NCBI GenBank assembly: GCA_964561495.1
Contig: CAZLPW010000030.1
Span: 1 to 22,098 of the forward strand
Direction of reading: 5' to 3'
Length of the DNA: 22,098 nucleotides
Origin: CAZLPW01 sp964561495
GTDB lineage: Bacteria; Fidelibacterota; Marinisomatia; Marinisomatales; UBA1611
Positions within the stretch are counted from its first letter, which is position 1. Every line of letters begins with the position of its first letter. The notes below the pieces were generated by a model. It was not told the origin of the DNA, made no database searches, and saw nothing but the letters and a program-made list of their open reading frames with translations. A program made the position numbers and the translations under genes. Below are positions 8,488 through 15,311 of this stretch, piece after piece.

Positions 8488-8511
8488 AAACCCGCAGATT
8501 AAAGCGGGTTT
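8488..8511. terminator. Rho-independent terminator-like hairpin
   Basis: A perfect 8-bp stem, AAACCCGC/GCGGGTTT, encloses an 8-nt loop. Read on the plus strand, only three T follow before the tract is broken (TTTCTCG). Read on the minus strand, the stem is followed by six T. It could therefore end the folD-EEP transcript and could also stop leftward antisense transcription coming from the symporter/suhB unit before it crosses that operon. It lies 22 nt upstream of the tRNA. Confidence 0.7.
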
Positions 8512-8533
8512 CTCGTCAAGAAGGATAATTGAT

Positions 8534-8607
8534 GTGCCCGTAGCTCAGCTGGATAGAGCGTTGGATTCCGGTTCCAAAGGTCGGAGGTTCGAATCCTCCC
8601 GGGCATA
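8534..8607 (+). tRNA. tRNA-Arg, anticodon CCG
   Basis: A complete cloverleaf can be drawn. The acceptor GTGCCCG pairs with CGGGCAT (one G-T wobble at the end). The D arm is GCTC/GAGC, with loop AGCTGGATA. The anticodon arm is TTGGA/TCCAA with loop TTCCGGT, so the anticodon at 8568-8570 is CCG. The variable loop is AGGTC, the T arm GGAGG/CCTCC with loop TTCGAAT, and the discriminator base is A. No CCA is encoded after 8607, so CCA must be added enzymatically. It reads the codon CGG, which is rare in the genes of this window (most Arg codons are AGA or AGG). No other tRNA is adjacent. Confidence 0.96.
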
Positions 8608-8620
8608 CTGGGCTATATAA

Positions 8621-9295
8621 ATGAAAAATATTACCCTATTTTTACTATTAATTAATCTAATTTTTTCAAAATCAAAAACTGAAAAAATTATAGAAGACTT
8701 TTTATATGCCAGGTATTCTGGAGATACTACTACTATCAAAAAAATGGTGTCTGAAAGTTTTTTGTACAAAAATATACCATACGTAGGATTAAATCTTACG
8801 ACCAAAAATGAAAATGGAAGCCTCATTGTAACAGGAAATATTAATAGAAAAGACTCGTTATCTACTTCTTTGTTTGGGATTGGGGATACCATTCATGAGA
8901 TTGAAAATAAGCAGATTAATGATATTCATCTTCCAATTTTGGGTCCAGTTAATTCAACTATTAAAATGATAATGACTAAATTTGGGGATAGCACTTTTAC
9001 TATGCAAACGGCTAAACTAATTCCTATTCAACTAGAAGATAAAATATCGTCCTTTTTATATAATATTTCTGAATATGACAAATTATGGTATGAATTTGAT
9101 TTAAATATTATTCAAATTTTGTCAAAAAGGAACATCTCAATGGTATATTATAAATGGAATGGCATAAAAATTAAAGATGGTCCGATATTTGAATTTTATC
9201 GAATGGAATATATAAAAACGGATAAAAAAACTGGGCTAATACAATCCATAGAAGGTTTATGGTCACAAAGTCAATTTTTAGATCAATTGGAATAA
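8621..9295 (+). CDS. Secreted protein, NTF2/SnoaL-like fold with PDZ-like insert
   Basis: A 224-aa protein not recognised as a named family. Residues 1-17 look like a signal peptide (ITLFLLLINLIFS). Residues 20-50 form helices of the type that open NTF2/SnoaL-like domains (IIEDFLYARYSGDTTTIKKMV). Residues about 55-135 resemble a PDZ domain: a GLNL strand, then FGIGDTIHEIENKQIND, which matches the GD-I-x-x-IN-x-x-x-V pattern. A GPVNST turn and the closing strands TIKMIMTKFGDSTFTMQT follow. Residues about 155-224 return to strands like the C-terminal NTF2 half (ISMVYYKWNGIKI, EFYRMEYIKTD, IQSIEGLWS). The PDZ and NTF2 assignments are by-eye inferences. It starts 13 nt after the tRNA and ends overlapping the opposing suhB-like gene by 13 nt. 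Confidence 0.75.
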   Translation: MKNITLFLLLINLIFSKSKTEKIIEDFLYARYSGDTTTIKKMVSESFLYKNIPYVGLNLTTKNENGSLIVTGNINRKDSLSTSLFGIGDTIHEIENKQINDIHLPILGPVNSTIKMIMTKFGDSTFTMQTAKLIPIQLEDKISSFLYNISEYDKLWYEFDLNIIQILSKRNISMVYYKWNGIKIKDGPIFEFYRMEYIKTDKKTGLIQSIEGLWSQSQFLDQLE

Positions 9296-10077
9296 TAAAT
9301 TATTGATTTTTTCATTTGGTCATATATTTTTGGATTTGCCACCAAGATATTGTTCTCATAAATGCTATACTCTTCTCCATTAACCTGAGATATTATTGCT
9401 CCAGCTTCCTTAGCAATGATTATAGCTGCGGCAGTATCCCAGGGTTTAAGCCTAAACTCCCAATAGCCATCTGCTTTTCCTGAAGCAACGTGACATATAT
9501 CTACAGATGCTGCTCCCAATCTACGTACTCCATGAGTAGCATTAGTAAAATATTTAAATAATTCCATGTTTTTAGCCCATATCTCATCATGTTTATAGGC
9601 AAAGCCAGTTATAAGTAAACTTTCATCTAAAAACTCTGTTTTAGAGCATTTAATAAGTTTCCCTTCGCAAAATGCCCCCTTACCAACTATTCCAGAATAC
9701 ATTTTTAGGTTTGGCATTTCCAAAACTATGCCTAAAACTGGTTTATTTAGATGGTATAAAGCTATTGAAACAGAAAATGACGGGTACCCATGATAAAAAT
9801 TGGTCGTTCCATCTAGAGGATCAATTATCCATAAATAATCTGAATTATTAATATCTTCCCCTGATTCTTCAGCCAGAAAAGAGTGATTTGGAAAGGCTGA
9901 ACTTATAATAGTCTTTATTGCCCTTTCAGAATGATGATCTGTCTTGGTAACTAAATCAGCCTGTCCTTTATAATTTTTTAATTTGGGCGCATCTAGAGAA
10001 TTCATTATGATATCACTAGATGCTAGAGCAGCTTCTAGAGCCACGTCCAAAAACTTATCTATCTCTGAAGTCTTCAT
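9283..10077 (-). CDS. suhB: Inositol-1-monophosphatase family protein (SuhB-like)
   Basis: Mg2+/Li+-sensitive sugar-phosphate phosphatase family, which hydrolyses inositol-1-phosphate or related phosphates. In enterobacteria SuhB also binds the transcription machinery. From the ATG at 10077 the product is 264 aa, normal length. Metal-binding motifs are intact: AEESGE (69-74), DPLDGTTNF (86-94) and PWDTAAA (212-218), plus GVRRLGAAS (183-191). A TTG at 10083 would add two residues. Neither start has a strong Shine-Dalgarno, but the gene overlaps the 3' end of the symporter gene, so translation is probably coupled. The 3' end overlaps the opposing gene by 13 nt. The family includes CysQ and fructose-bisphosphatases, so the exact substrate is uncertain. 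Confidence 0.93.
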   Translation of the reverse strand: MKTSEIDKFLDVALEAALASSDIIMNSLDAPKLKNYKGQADLVTKTDHHSERAIKTIISSAFPNHSFLAEESGEDINNSDYLWIIDPLDGTTNFYHGYPSFSVSIALYHLNKPVLGIVLEMPNLKMYSGIVGKGAFCEGKLIKCSKTEFLDESLLITGFAYKHDEIWAKNMELFKYFTNATHGVRRLGAASVDICHVASGKADGYWEFRLKPWDTAAAIIIAKEAGAIISQVNGEEYSIYENNILVANPKIYDQMKKSIIYYSN

Positions 10078-11638
10078 GCTCAATTGAAAAATAATCTTTG
10101 GTCATCTTTTTTAATACCCCAGTCAATAATACAATTGAAATCAAGTTTGGAAAAGTCATAATCCCAAGAGCAGCATCGCCAAAATCCCAAACCGCTTCCA
10201 GTTTAGCTATTCCGCCAATAAATACAAAAAAAACATATACCCACAAATAAGGTGTGATCGCTTTTTCACCAAAAAGATATACAGCAGCCCGATTACCATA
10301 GAAAGACCATGCAATAGCAGTTGAAATGGCAAATAATAAGACTGAAATAGTTACTATTTTATCACCAAAATCAAAAATAAAACTTAATCCCTTGTCAAAA
10401 GCATAAGAGGTTAACAGACTAGCATTGTAGAGTTCCATACCATTGTAGACTTTATTTTCGATTGCAATTTTAGCTGCTTCAACCGTGGGAGCAGTAATAT
10501 TTACATAAAATTGCGTATGTTTCCATGCTCCAGTTGAGATTATAACTAAACCTGTCATTGTGCAAATAATTAGAGTATCTATATATGGACCTAACATCGC
10601 TACCGCGCCTTCTCTTATAGGATAATTGGTCTTTGCTGTAGAATGAGCTATCGCGGCTGAACCTTGGCCTGCTTCATTTGAATAAAGACCGCGTTTAATA
10701 CCCCAAATAATTGTAAGCATTATTCCCCCACCTGTGCCAGCTATAGTAGCTGGAGGATTAAATGCCATTGAAATTATCATAGCAAGACTTTCTGGAATAA
10801 CTTTATAATTGGAAATTATAATAGCAGACGCAGAGAATACGTATATAAGGGCCATTATTGGTGCTAAAAAACCTGTAATAGCCCCAATCCTTTTTATGCC
10901 TCCAATAATTACCACCCCAACAATAAAAGACATTAACAAGCCCGTAATTATTTGCAAAAATGAAACACTGTAATCTGAAAATATTTGATGCTTAAACAAT
11001 AAGGGGTGATTTACATCCTCAATTATATTTTTAAATTCTGAATAGATTTGATCAGAGACGGTAAAAGACTGTATTGCGTTTCCTGTGGCAAATGAGCATA
11101 TGACGGCGAAAGAGGCAAAGGCAGCTGCCATCCATTTCCAATTCTTTCCTAAACCGTTTTCTATGGTGTACATTGGTCCGCCTGCAGTTTGTCCAGTTGC
11201 ATCCATTTCTCGATATTTCATTGCCAAAGTACACTCCGCATATTTTAATGTGGTTCCAAAAAATGCCGTGACCCACATCCAAAAAAGCGCGCCTGGCCCT
11301 CCATAATATATTGCAGTTGCAACGCCTGCAATATTCCCAATACCAACAGTTGCTGATAACGCAGTTGTTAAAGCTCTAAAGTGGTTTAAATCGCCCTCAT
11401 CATTAGGGTTATCATAAATACCACGAGTAACATTTATTCCATGGCGAATATAATTTAATTGAGGAAATCCAAGCCTAATTGTAGCATATATTCCAGTCCC
11501 TACCAATGCTATCACCATTATAGGGACAGATCTATTACTTGGGAAGGACCATACACTTACAAATATTTCTATACCAAAGGCATATAAAATAAAAACAATT
11601 ATACCAAAAGAAACCAGTCCAAGTGTTTTGCGCTTCAT
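10055..11638 (-). CDS. Sodium:alanine (AGCS) symporter family protein
   Basis: Inner-membrane Na+-coupled amino-acid transporter of the AGCS family (alanine/glycine carriers). The product has many hydrophobic helices and family motifs near ALSATVGIGNIAGVATAI, GGPGALFWMWVTAFFGT and KYAECTLAMKYRE. The highly conserved loop GLYSNEAGQGSAAIAHSTA is also present. At 527 aa it is at the upper end of the usual range, with a longer loop in the middle (near the HPLLFKHQIFSDYSV stretch). I prefer the ATG at 11638, which has AAAGGA 9 nt upstream, to the TTG at 11644. It is first in a two-gene unit with suhB, which it overlaps by 23-29 nt depending on the suhB start. Confidence 0.95.
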   Translation of the reverse strand: MKRKTLGLVSFGIIVFILYAFGIEIFVSVWSFPSNRSVPIMVIALVGTGIYATIRLGFPQLNYIRHGINVTRGIYDNPNDEGDLNHFRALTTALSATVGIGNIAGVATAIYYGGPGALFWMWVTAFFGTTLKYAECTLAMKYREMDATGQTAGGPMYTIENGLGKNWKWMAAAFASFAVICSFATGNAIQSFTVSDQIYSEFKNIIEDVNHPLLFKHQIFSDYSVSFLQIITGLLMSFIVGVVIIGGIKRIGAITGFLAPIMALIYVFSASAIIISNYKVIPESLAMIISMAFNPPATIAGTGGGIMLTIIWGIKRGLYSNEAGQGSAAIAHSTAKTNYPIREGAVAMLGPYIDTLIICTMTGLVIISTGAWKHTQFYVNITAPTVEAAKIAIENKVYNGMELYNASLLTSYAFDKGLSFIFDFGDKIVTISVLLFAISTAIAWSFYGNRAAVYLFGEKAITPYLWVYVFFVFIGGIAKLEAVWDFGDAALGIMTFPNLISIVLLTGVLKKMTKDYFSIEHEDFRDR

Positions 11639-11644
11639 TTCCAA

Positions 11645-11791
11645 CTATCCTTTCATATATTTTGATTTTATTTATTATAAATATTTCGTAATAGCCAACC
11701 AGATTGAACAAATTATAATTATCTCTGATTATAGAATGCTATTAATTTATACCTTATCGAATACATTTCAATTTATTAGAAATAAAACTAA
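11645..11791. promoter_or_regulatory. Divergent intergenic region (symporter / rnhB)
   Basis: This AT-rich spacer separates two divergent units and must contain both promoters or their downstream parts. TATAAT-like hexamers are visible at 11714-11719 (plus) and 11674-11679 (minus). Neither has a good TTGACA partner at 16-18 nt, so I do not assign a promoter. The minus-strand AAAGGA Shine-Dalgarno of the symporter gene lies at its left edge (about 11648-11653). Confidence 0.5.
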
Positions 11792-12730
11792 ATGGATAAA
11801 GAATTAATTGCAGGCGTAGATGAAGTTGGAAGAGGTTGTTTGGCTGGGCCAGTTGTATCAGCTTCTGTTATTTTAGATAAAAATAAAAAAATAGATGGCT
11901 TAAAAGACTCCAAACAATTATCTCTTAAAAAAAGAGAATCTATATATAACAAAATAAAAGAAAATTCAATTAGTATTGGCATTGGAAGCTGTTCTCCAAA
12001 AATAATTGATAAGATAAATATTCGAGAGGCAACCTTTCGCTCTATGAGAATTGCGATAAAAAATCTATCTACTAAACCAGAAAAAATATTTGTAGATGGT
12101 GAGTCTCTAGAAAAAGTAGATATACCTAATAAGGGAATTGTAAAAGGAGATACTTTAATTGATTGCATAATGGCAGCATCAATTATCGCAAAAGTTACAA
12201 GAGATAGACTAATGACAGATTTTTCATATATTTTTCCAGAATACGATTTTCAGAATAATAAGGGATATGGAACAGAAAACCATTTAAGAGCACTAAAAAA
12301 ACACAAATCAACTCCAATACATAGAAATTCTTTTAAACCTGTAAAAAAAAATATATCTACATTAAAATGGATAATTGAAAATAATAAAACCAACTGGCTT
12401 GCAAAAAAATTAGCAGGACTATATTTAATCGATAATGATCATAAAGTTTTGGCTTTGAATTATTTATATATAAAAACAAATACAAAAATAGATATAATAA
12501 GTTTATCTAATAATAAAGTTATTTTCACTGAAGTCTTTTCAAGTCATGATAAAAATTTTGAATCCGAAGTAAGCAATTTTAAAAAAATATTTCTATCAGG
12601 TAATAAATATATATTTAAAGAAATTAAGGATAAATTTTTCCCTAAATTTGACCACCAAATCGATAGAATTTATATAAATATTAATAATGGACCTCCTGAT
12701 ATAAATAGAATAGCGAATGTCTATGTTTAG
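11792..12730 (+). CDS. rnhB: Ribonuclease HII with C-terminal YraN-like extension
   Basis: RNase HII nicks RNA-DNA hybrids at embedded ribonucleotides. Residues 1-185 form a complete enzyme. Catalytic residues are Asp10-Glu11 in AGVDEVGRG, Asp102 in FVDGE and Asp120 in VKGD, with AASIIAKVTRDR (128-139), KGYGT (157-161) and HRNSFKPV (177-184). The usual length is about 200 aa; this product has 312. Residues about 200-290 resemble the UPF0102/YraN restriction-endonuclease-like family: LAKKLAGLYLIDNDHKVLALNY, then TKIDIIS and VIFTEVFSS. These align with the family's GE-LA-x-x-YL, GEIDII and FVEVK motifs. Most nuclease residues are altered (GE to AK, EID to KID, EVK to EVF). yraN commonly lies beside rnhB, so a gene fusion is plausible. 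The next gene, lepB, starts 25 nt later. Confidence 0.93.
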   Translation: MDKELIAGVDEVGRGCLAGPVVSASVILDKNKKIDGLKDSKQLSLKKRESIYNKIKENSISIGIGSCSPKIIDKINIREATFRSMRIAIKNLSTKPEKIFVDGESLEKVDIPNKGIVKGDTLIDCIMAASIIAKVTRDRLMTDFSYIFPEYDFQNNKGYGTENHLRALKKHKSTPIHRNSFKPVKKNISTLKWIIENNKTNWLAKKLAGLYLIDNDHKVLALNYLYIKTNTKIDIISLSNNKVIFTEVFSSHDKNFESEVSNFKKIFLSGNKYIFKEIKDKFFPKFDHQIDRIYININNGPPDINRIANVYV

Positions 12731-12755
12731 ATATTCTTATTAATAATAATGTTAT

Positions 12756-13727
12756 ATGAAAAATAAATTTTTAACTGAACTAAGAGCTATTGCAATTATT
12801 GTCACAATAGTTCTTACCGTAAAAGTGACTCTTGTGGAGGCATATATAGTTCCAACAGGAAGCATGGAAAATACTATTATGACAGGAGATTTTTTAGTAG
12901 GGAGCAGATTTGTGTACGGAATGAGGACACCTGATTGGATAGGTATTCCCTATACAGATATTGGATTCTTTATTCCTTATATAAAATTTCCAAAATTCAA
13001 AATTCCTAAAAAGAATGACATTTTTATTTTTAAATACCCTAGAGATAAATATGTTAAATATGTAAAAAGATGTCTAGCAGGTCCAGGTGATACTATTTTT
13101 ATTTCAGAAAAAAAAGTTTTTTTAAATGGGGATCTTTTAAAACCTGATTATAAACCAAAATTTATTACGCCTGTAATGCCAAAGTCATACCGACAACCTG
13201 ACTTATTTTTAAGCTCTGAGACAAATATTAATAAAGATAATACTGGCCCAATATATATCCCGAAAAAGGGAGATGCTTTCCCCATTCATGATGATACAAA
13301 TTGGAGGTTTTTACTTCCAATAATTTTAATGGAAGGAAATTCAGCAAAACTCATTAATGGAGATGTATCCTATACATTTACTTTACAGGATCCCCACGAT
13401 ATTTCACGGAGGAAAGGAGACAATAATATATACGATAAATATTTTCCCTCAGGAGATCTAATAACACCCTGGTCAAAGCACATAAGTAGTGAACATTTTA
13501 AATATTTATTTATTAATGGAGTCTCTATAAATGAACTTTCCGAATACACAACTAAGCAAAATTATTATTGGGCAATGGGTGATAATAGAGATGATAGCTT
13601 AGATTCAAGATACTGGGGATATGGTCCAGAAAATTTTATTTTAGGAGAAGCTGTTTTTTGCTATTTTTCAATAAATCTAAAAAACTGGCAACCAAGATGG
13701 GATAGGATGGGGGTTGTACTAAAATAA
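12756..13727 (+). CDS. lepB: Signal peptidase I, long form
   Basis: Inner-membrane serine protease (Ser/Lys dyad) that removes signal peptides from exported proteins. One N-terminal membrane helix (about 10-29) precedes the nucleophile Ser36 in PTGSMENT. The general base is Lys104 in YVKRCLAGPGDTI, and the conserved GDNRDDSLDSRYWG box is at 275-288. The 323-aa length exceeds the usual Gram-positive form because of a long segment between about 125 and 265, which includes GPIYIPKKGDAFPI. Such a domain-II expansion is common in Bacteroidetes-like enzymes. It would act on the exported proteins encoded nearby. It is followed 2 nt later by a small secreted protein gene. Confidence 0.96.
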   Translation: MKNKFLTELRAIAIIVTIVLTVKVTLVEAYIVPTGSMENTIMTGDFLVGSRFVYGMRTPDWIGIPYTDIGFFIPYIKFPKFKIPKKNDIFIFKYPRDKYVKYVKRCLAGPGDTIFISEKKVFLNGDLLKPDYKPKFITPVMPKSYRQPDLFLSSETNINKDNTGPIYIPKKGDAFPIHDDTNWRFLLPIILMEGNSAKLINGDVSYTFTLQDPHDISRRKGDNNIYDKYFPSGDLITPWSKHISSEHFKYLFINGVSINELSEYTTKQNYYWAMGDNRDDSLDSRYWGYGPENFILGEAVFCYFSINLKNWQPRWDRMGVVLK

Positions 13728-13729
13728 AT

Positions 13730-14173
13730 TTGCGTTACTTATTATTTCTATCTTTATTTTTTAATGCTATCAATTTTTCTTTTTGCCCAAATCCTCCTAG
13801 AATGGTCAGGCATTATGAATATAACCTAGACTCAAAAATTGTTTTAAAAAACATAAGAGATATTTTGGAAGGGGAAGGCTACTCAATAAAAGAATATGCG
13901 CCAGAAGACAGGTTTTTACATACTAAGTTTAAAAAATTTAATTGGGGGAAAAATGAATACCAATTCTCCATTATAGCCCATGTAACTGATCGAATAACCT
14001 TGAGCGGAATGGGAAAACTTGATGTTCCGACATCTGGTATGGGCGATCCAAATGAAATAATGGAAACACAAACTCTAGAAAGATTACCCTATAGATTACA
14101 AAGAAGGGTTTTTAGCAAAATTGAAGCTAAATTTGACAGTCTAGGTTTCCAAAAAAGTAACCATTGGCCATAA
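13730..14173 (+). CDS. Small secreted protein of unknown function
   Basis: A 147-aa product that I do not recognise. Residues 1-18 form a signal peptide (RYLLFLSLFFNAINFSF). Cys19 follows, but the residues before it do not make a convincing lipobox. The mature part mixes helix and strand: KIVLKNIRDILEGEGYSIKEYAPEDRFLHTKFKKF looks like a helix followed by a beta hairpin. Such small alpha/beta exported proteins often describe themselves by a term like 'reduces ambiguity between folds', but no motif decides here. The start is a TTG two bases after the lepB stop; later ATG codons would remove the signal peptide. It is likely co-transcribed with lepB. Confidence 0.7.
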   Translation: MRYLLFLSLFFNAINFSFCPNPPRMVRHYEYNLDSKIVLKNIRDILEGEGYSIKEYAPEDRFLHTKFKKFNWGKNEYQFSIIAHVTDRITLSGMGKLDVPTSGMGDPNEIMETQTLERLPYRLQRRVFSKIEAKFDSLGFQKSNHWP

Positions 14174-14258
14174 AAAGATTCAATATTGACCAATGTTATA
14201 CGAATTGTGAAATTTGGTTGTATTTATATATTAATTAAACATACTTTTAGAATCTGTT

Positions 14259-14585
14259 ATGAGTATTGATTTTAGTAGTCAGGATGATAGAATAAGCTAT
14301 CTCAACGAAAAACTCGATGATATTGTCGAAGGTATCAACGCTGTTTATGGCTCTTTTCTAACCGATGAGCTTGTCACAAGGATGGAAAGAACTATTATGG
14401 ATTTTAATGAAGAAATTGAATCCGTAATGAACGATATTAAATTAAATGCAGACAAAAAGAATAAAATGCTGCATGATTTAATTGATGGAAATGTAGTAGT
14501 TAAACCTAAAGAATCGAAAGAAGAAGAAAGCATTAAGGATAATGATGGCCTTAGTGCGTGGGAGAAAAAACTAGAAGGACTTTAG
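14259..14585 (+). CDS. Conserved-looking small cytoplasmic protein, unknown function
   Basis: A 108-aa acidic, mostly helical protein with no signal peptide or membrane segment. Residues 8-65 form amphipathic helices with heptad-like spacing (ISYLNEKLDDIVEGI, MERTIMDFNEEIESVM). After a lysine/glutamate-rich linker (about 82-96), the end reads LSAWEKKLEGL. Not recognised. It lies 85 nt after the preceding gene and 93 nt before the next, so it may have its own promoter. The spacing of hydrophobic residues and the good isolation from opposing frames support a real gene. Confidence 0.6.
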   Translation: MSIDFSSQDDRISYLNEKLDDIVEGINAVYGSFLTDELVTRMERTIMDFNEEIESVMNDIKLNADKKNKMLHDLIDGNVVVKPKESKEEESIKDNDGLSAWEKKLEGL

Positions 14586-14678
14586 ATTCTTACAATTCTT
14601 TGTGTTAATTCAAAAATTCAATTAAATATAATTTTTGTAAATTTTCAAATAAAAGGTAAAATTTCTTAAGGAGAATAG

Positions 14679-15203
14679 ATGAATATTAAAGATAAGGTTG
14701 TATATTTTATTTTACTGATTCTTATTGGTGGCGGAGTGTTTCTAAAATTTGAAAATGATAAAATGAATATCCGAATGGATAAACTTAATTCAGCAGACAT
14801 TCGACACGAAGAAAAAATTGAAGATCCTTTTACAGATAGTCTTCGACAGTATAACCTAAGATTTATTGGAAGAGGAAAGCATATTAGAAAAGCTCAAAAT
14901 GATATCATAGAAAACAATGAGCTAATTAAATCTAATACAGACTCTCTTGCTTCTTTAATTGATGATGTAAGCTACACGCTTGATAATTATATGAGAAGTA
15001 CTGATAAAAATTTTAAAGAAGTAAGAAATGATATTGAAGACCTAGGTATTGAAATAAGAGGAAACATTAAAAGATTAAAAAGAAATATATCTGATGTACA
15101 GGATCTTGTTTCAACGATAGATAAAAGATTAAAAGAGATAGAAGACTTGTCTCTAATTCAAAAAGAAAAGGCAGAAGCAGCCGAAGAAGAACAAGAAGAA
15201 TGA
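14679..15203 (+). CDS. Membrane-anchored coiled-coil protein, unknown function
   Basis: A 174-aa protein with one N-terminal membrane helix (about 8-25, YFILLILIGGGVFLKF). A long charged coiled coil follows (about 85-160), ending in a glutamate-rich tail (AEAAEEEQEE). The topology suggests a bitopic anchor, with the coiled coil probably periplasmic, although orientation cannot be set by eye. AAGGAG at 14668-14673, 5 nt before the ATG, is one of the best ribosome-binding sites in the window. A TATAAT hexamer at 14627-14632 in the 93-nt upstream gap could be part of a promoter. An intrinsic terminator follows 22 nt after the stop. Function not recognised. Confidence 0.7.
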   Translation: MNIKDKVVYFILLILIGGGVFLKFENDKMNIRMDKLNSADIRHEEKIEDPFTDSLRQYNLRFIGRGKHIRKAQNDIIENNELIKSNTDSLASLIDDVSYTLDNYMRSTDKNFKEVRNDIEDLGIEIRGNIKRLKRNISDVQDLVSTIDKRLKEIEDLSLIQKEKAEAAEEEQEE

Positions 15204-15225
15204 CATATTCTTTTATTTAATTCTT

Positions 15226-15265
15226 AAAAAAGGCCATTAAAATAATTTTGATGGCCTTTTTTTTT
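15226..15265 (+). terminator. Rho-independent terminator after the coiled-coil gene
   Basis: An A-rich run leads into GGCCAT (15232-15237), a spacer that can itself partly pair (TAAAATAATTTTG), and ATGGCC (15251-15256). Nine T follow. The extended stem including the flanking A/T runs is strong and correctly placed 22 nt after the stop at 15203. It should separate the lepB-region transcript from the channel gene that starts at 15312. Confidence 0.9.
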
Positions 15266-15311
15266 ATAACCATTTTAATCTTATTTTATGATGTATCAGG
15301 TTAATTAAAAT

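Noticed and set aside
8545..8892. Minus-strand reading frame covering the tRNA and the start of the PDZ-like gene
   Set aside because: It runs through the tRNA-Arg, and its C-terminus reads like the familiar translated-tRNA artefact; not a real gene.
11704..11735. Promoter TTGAAC ... TATAGA for rnhB
   Set aside because: The spacing is about 20 nt, outside the usual 16-18, and the region is too AT-rich for such hexamers to be convincing.
11788..12168. 126-codon minus-strand reading frame over rnhB
   Set aside because: It is antisense to the RNase HII catalytic core, whose motifs are all intact on the plus strand.
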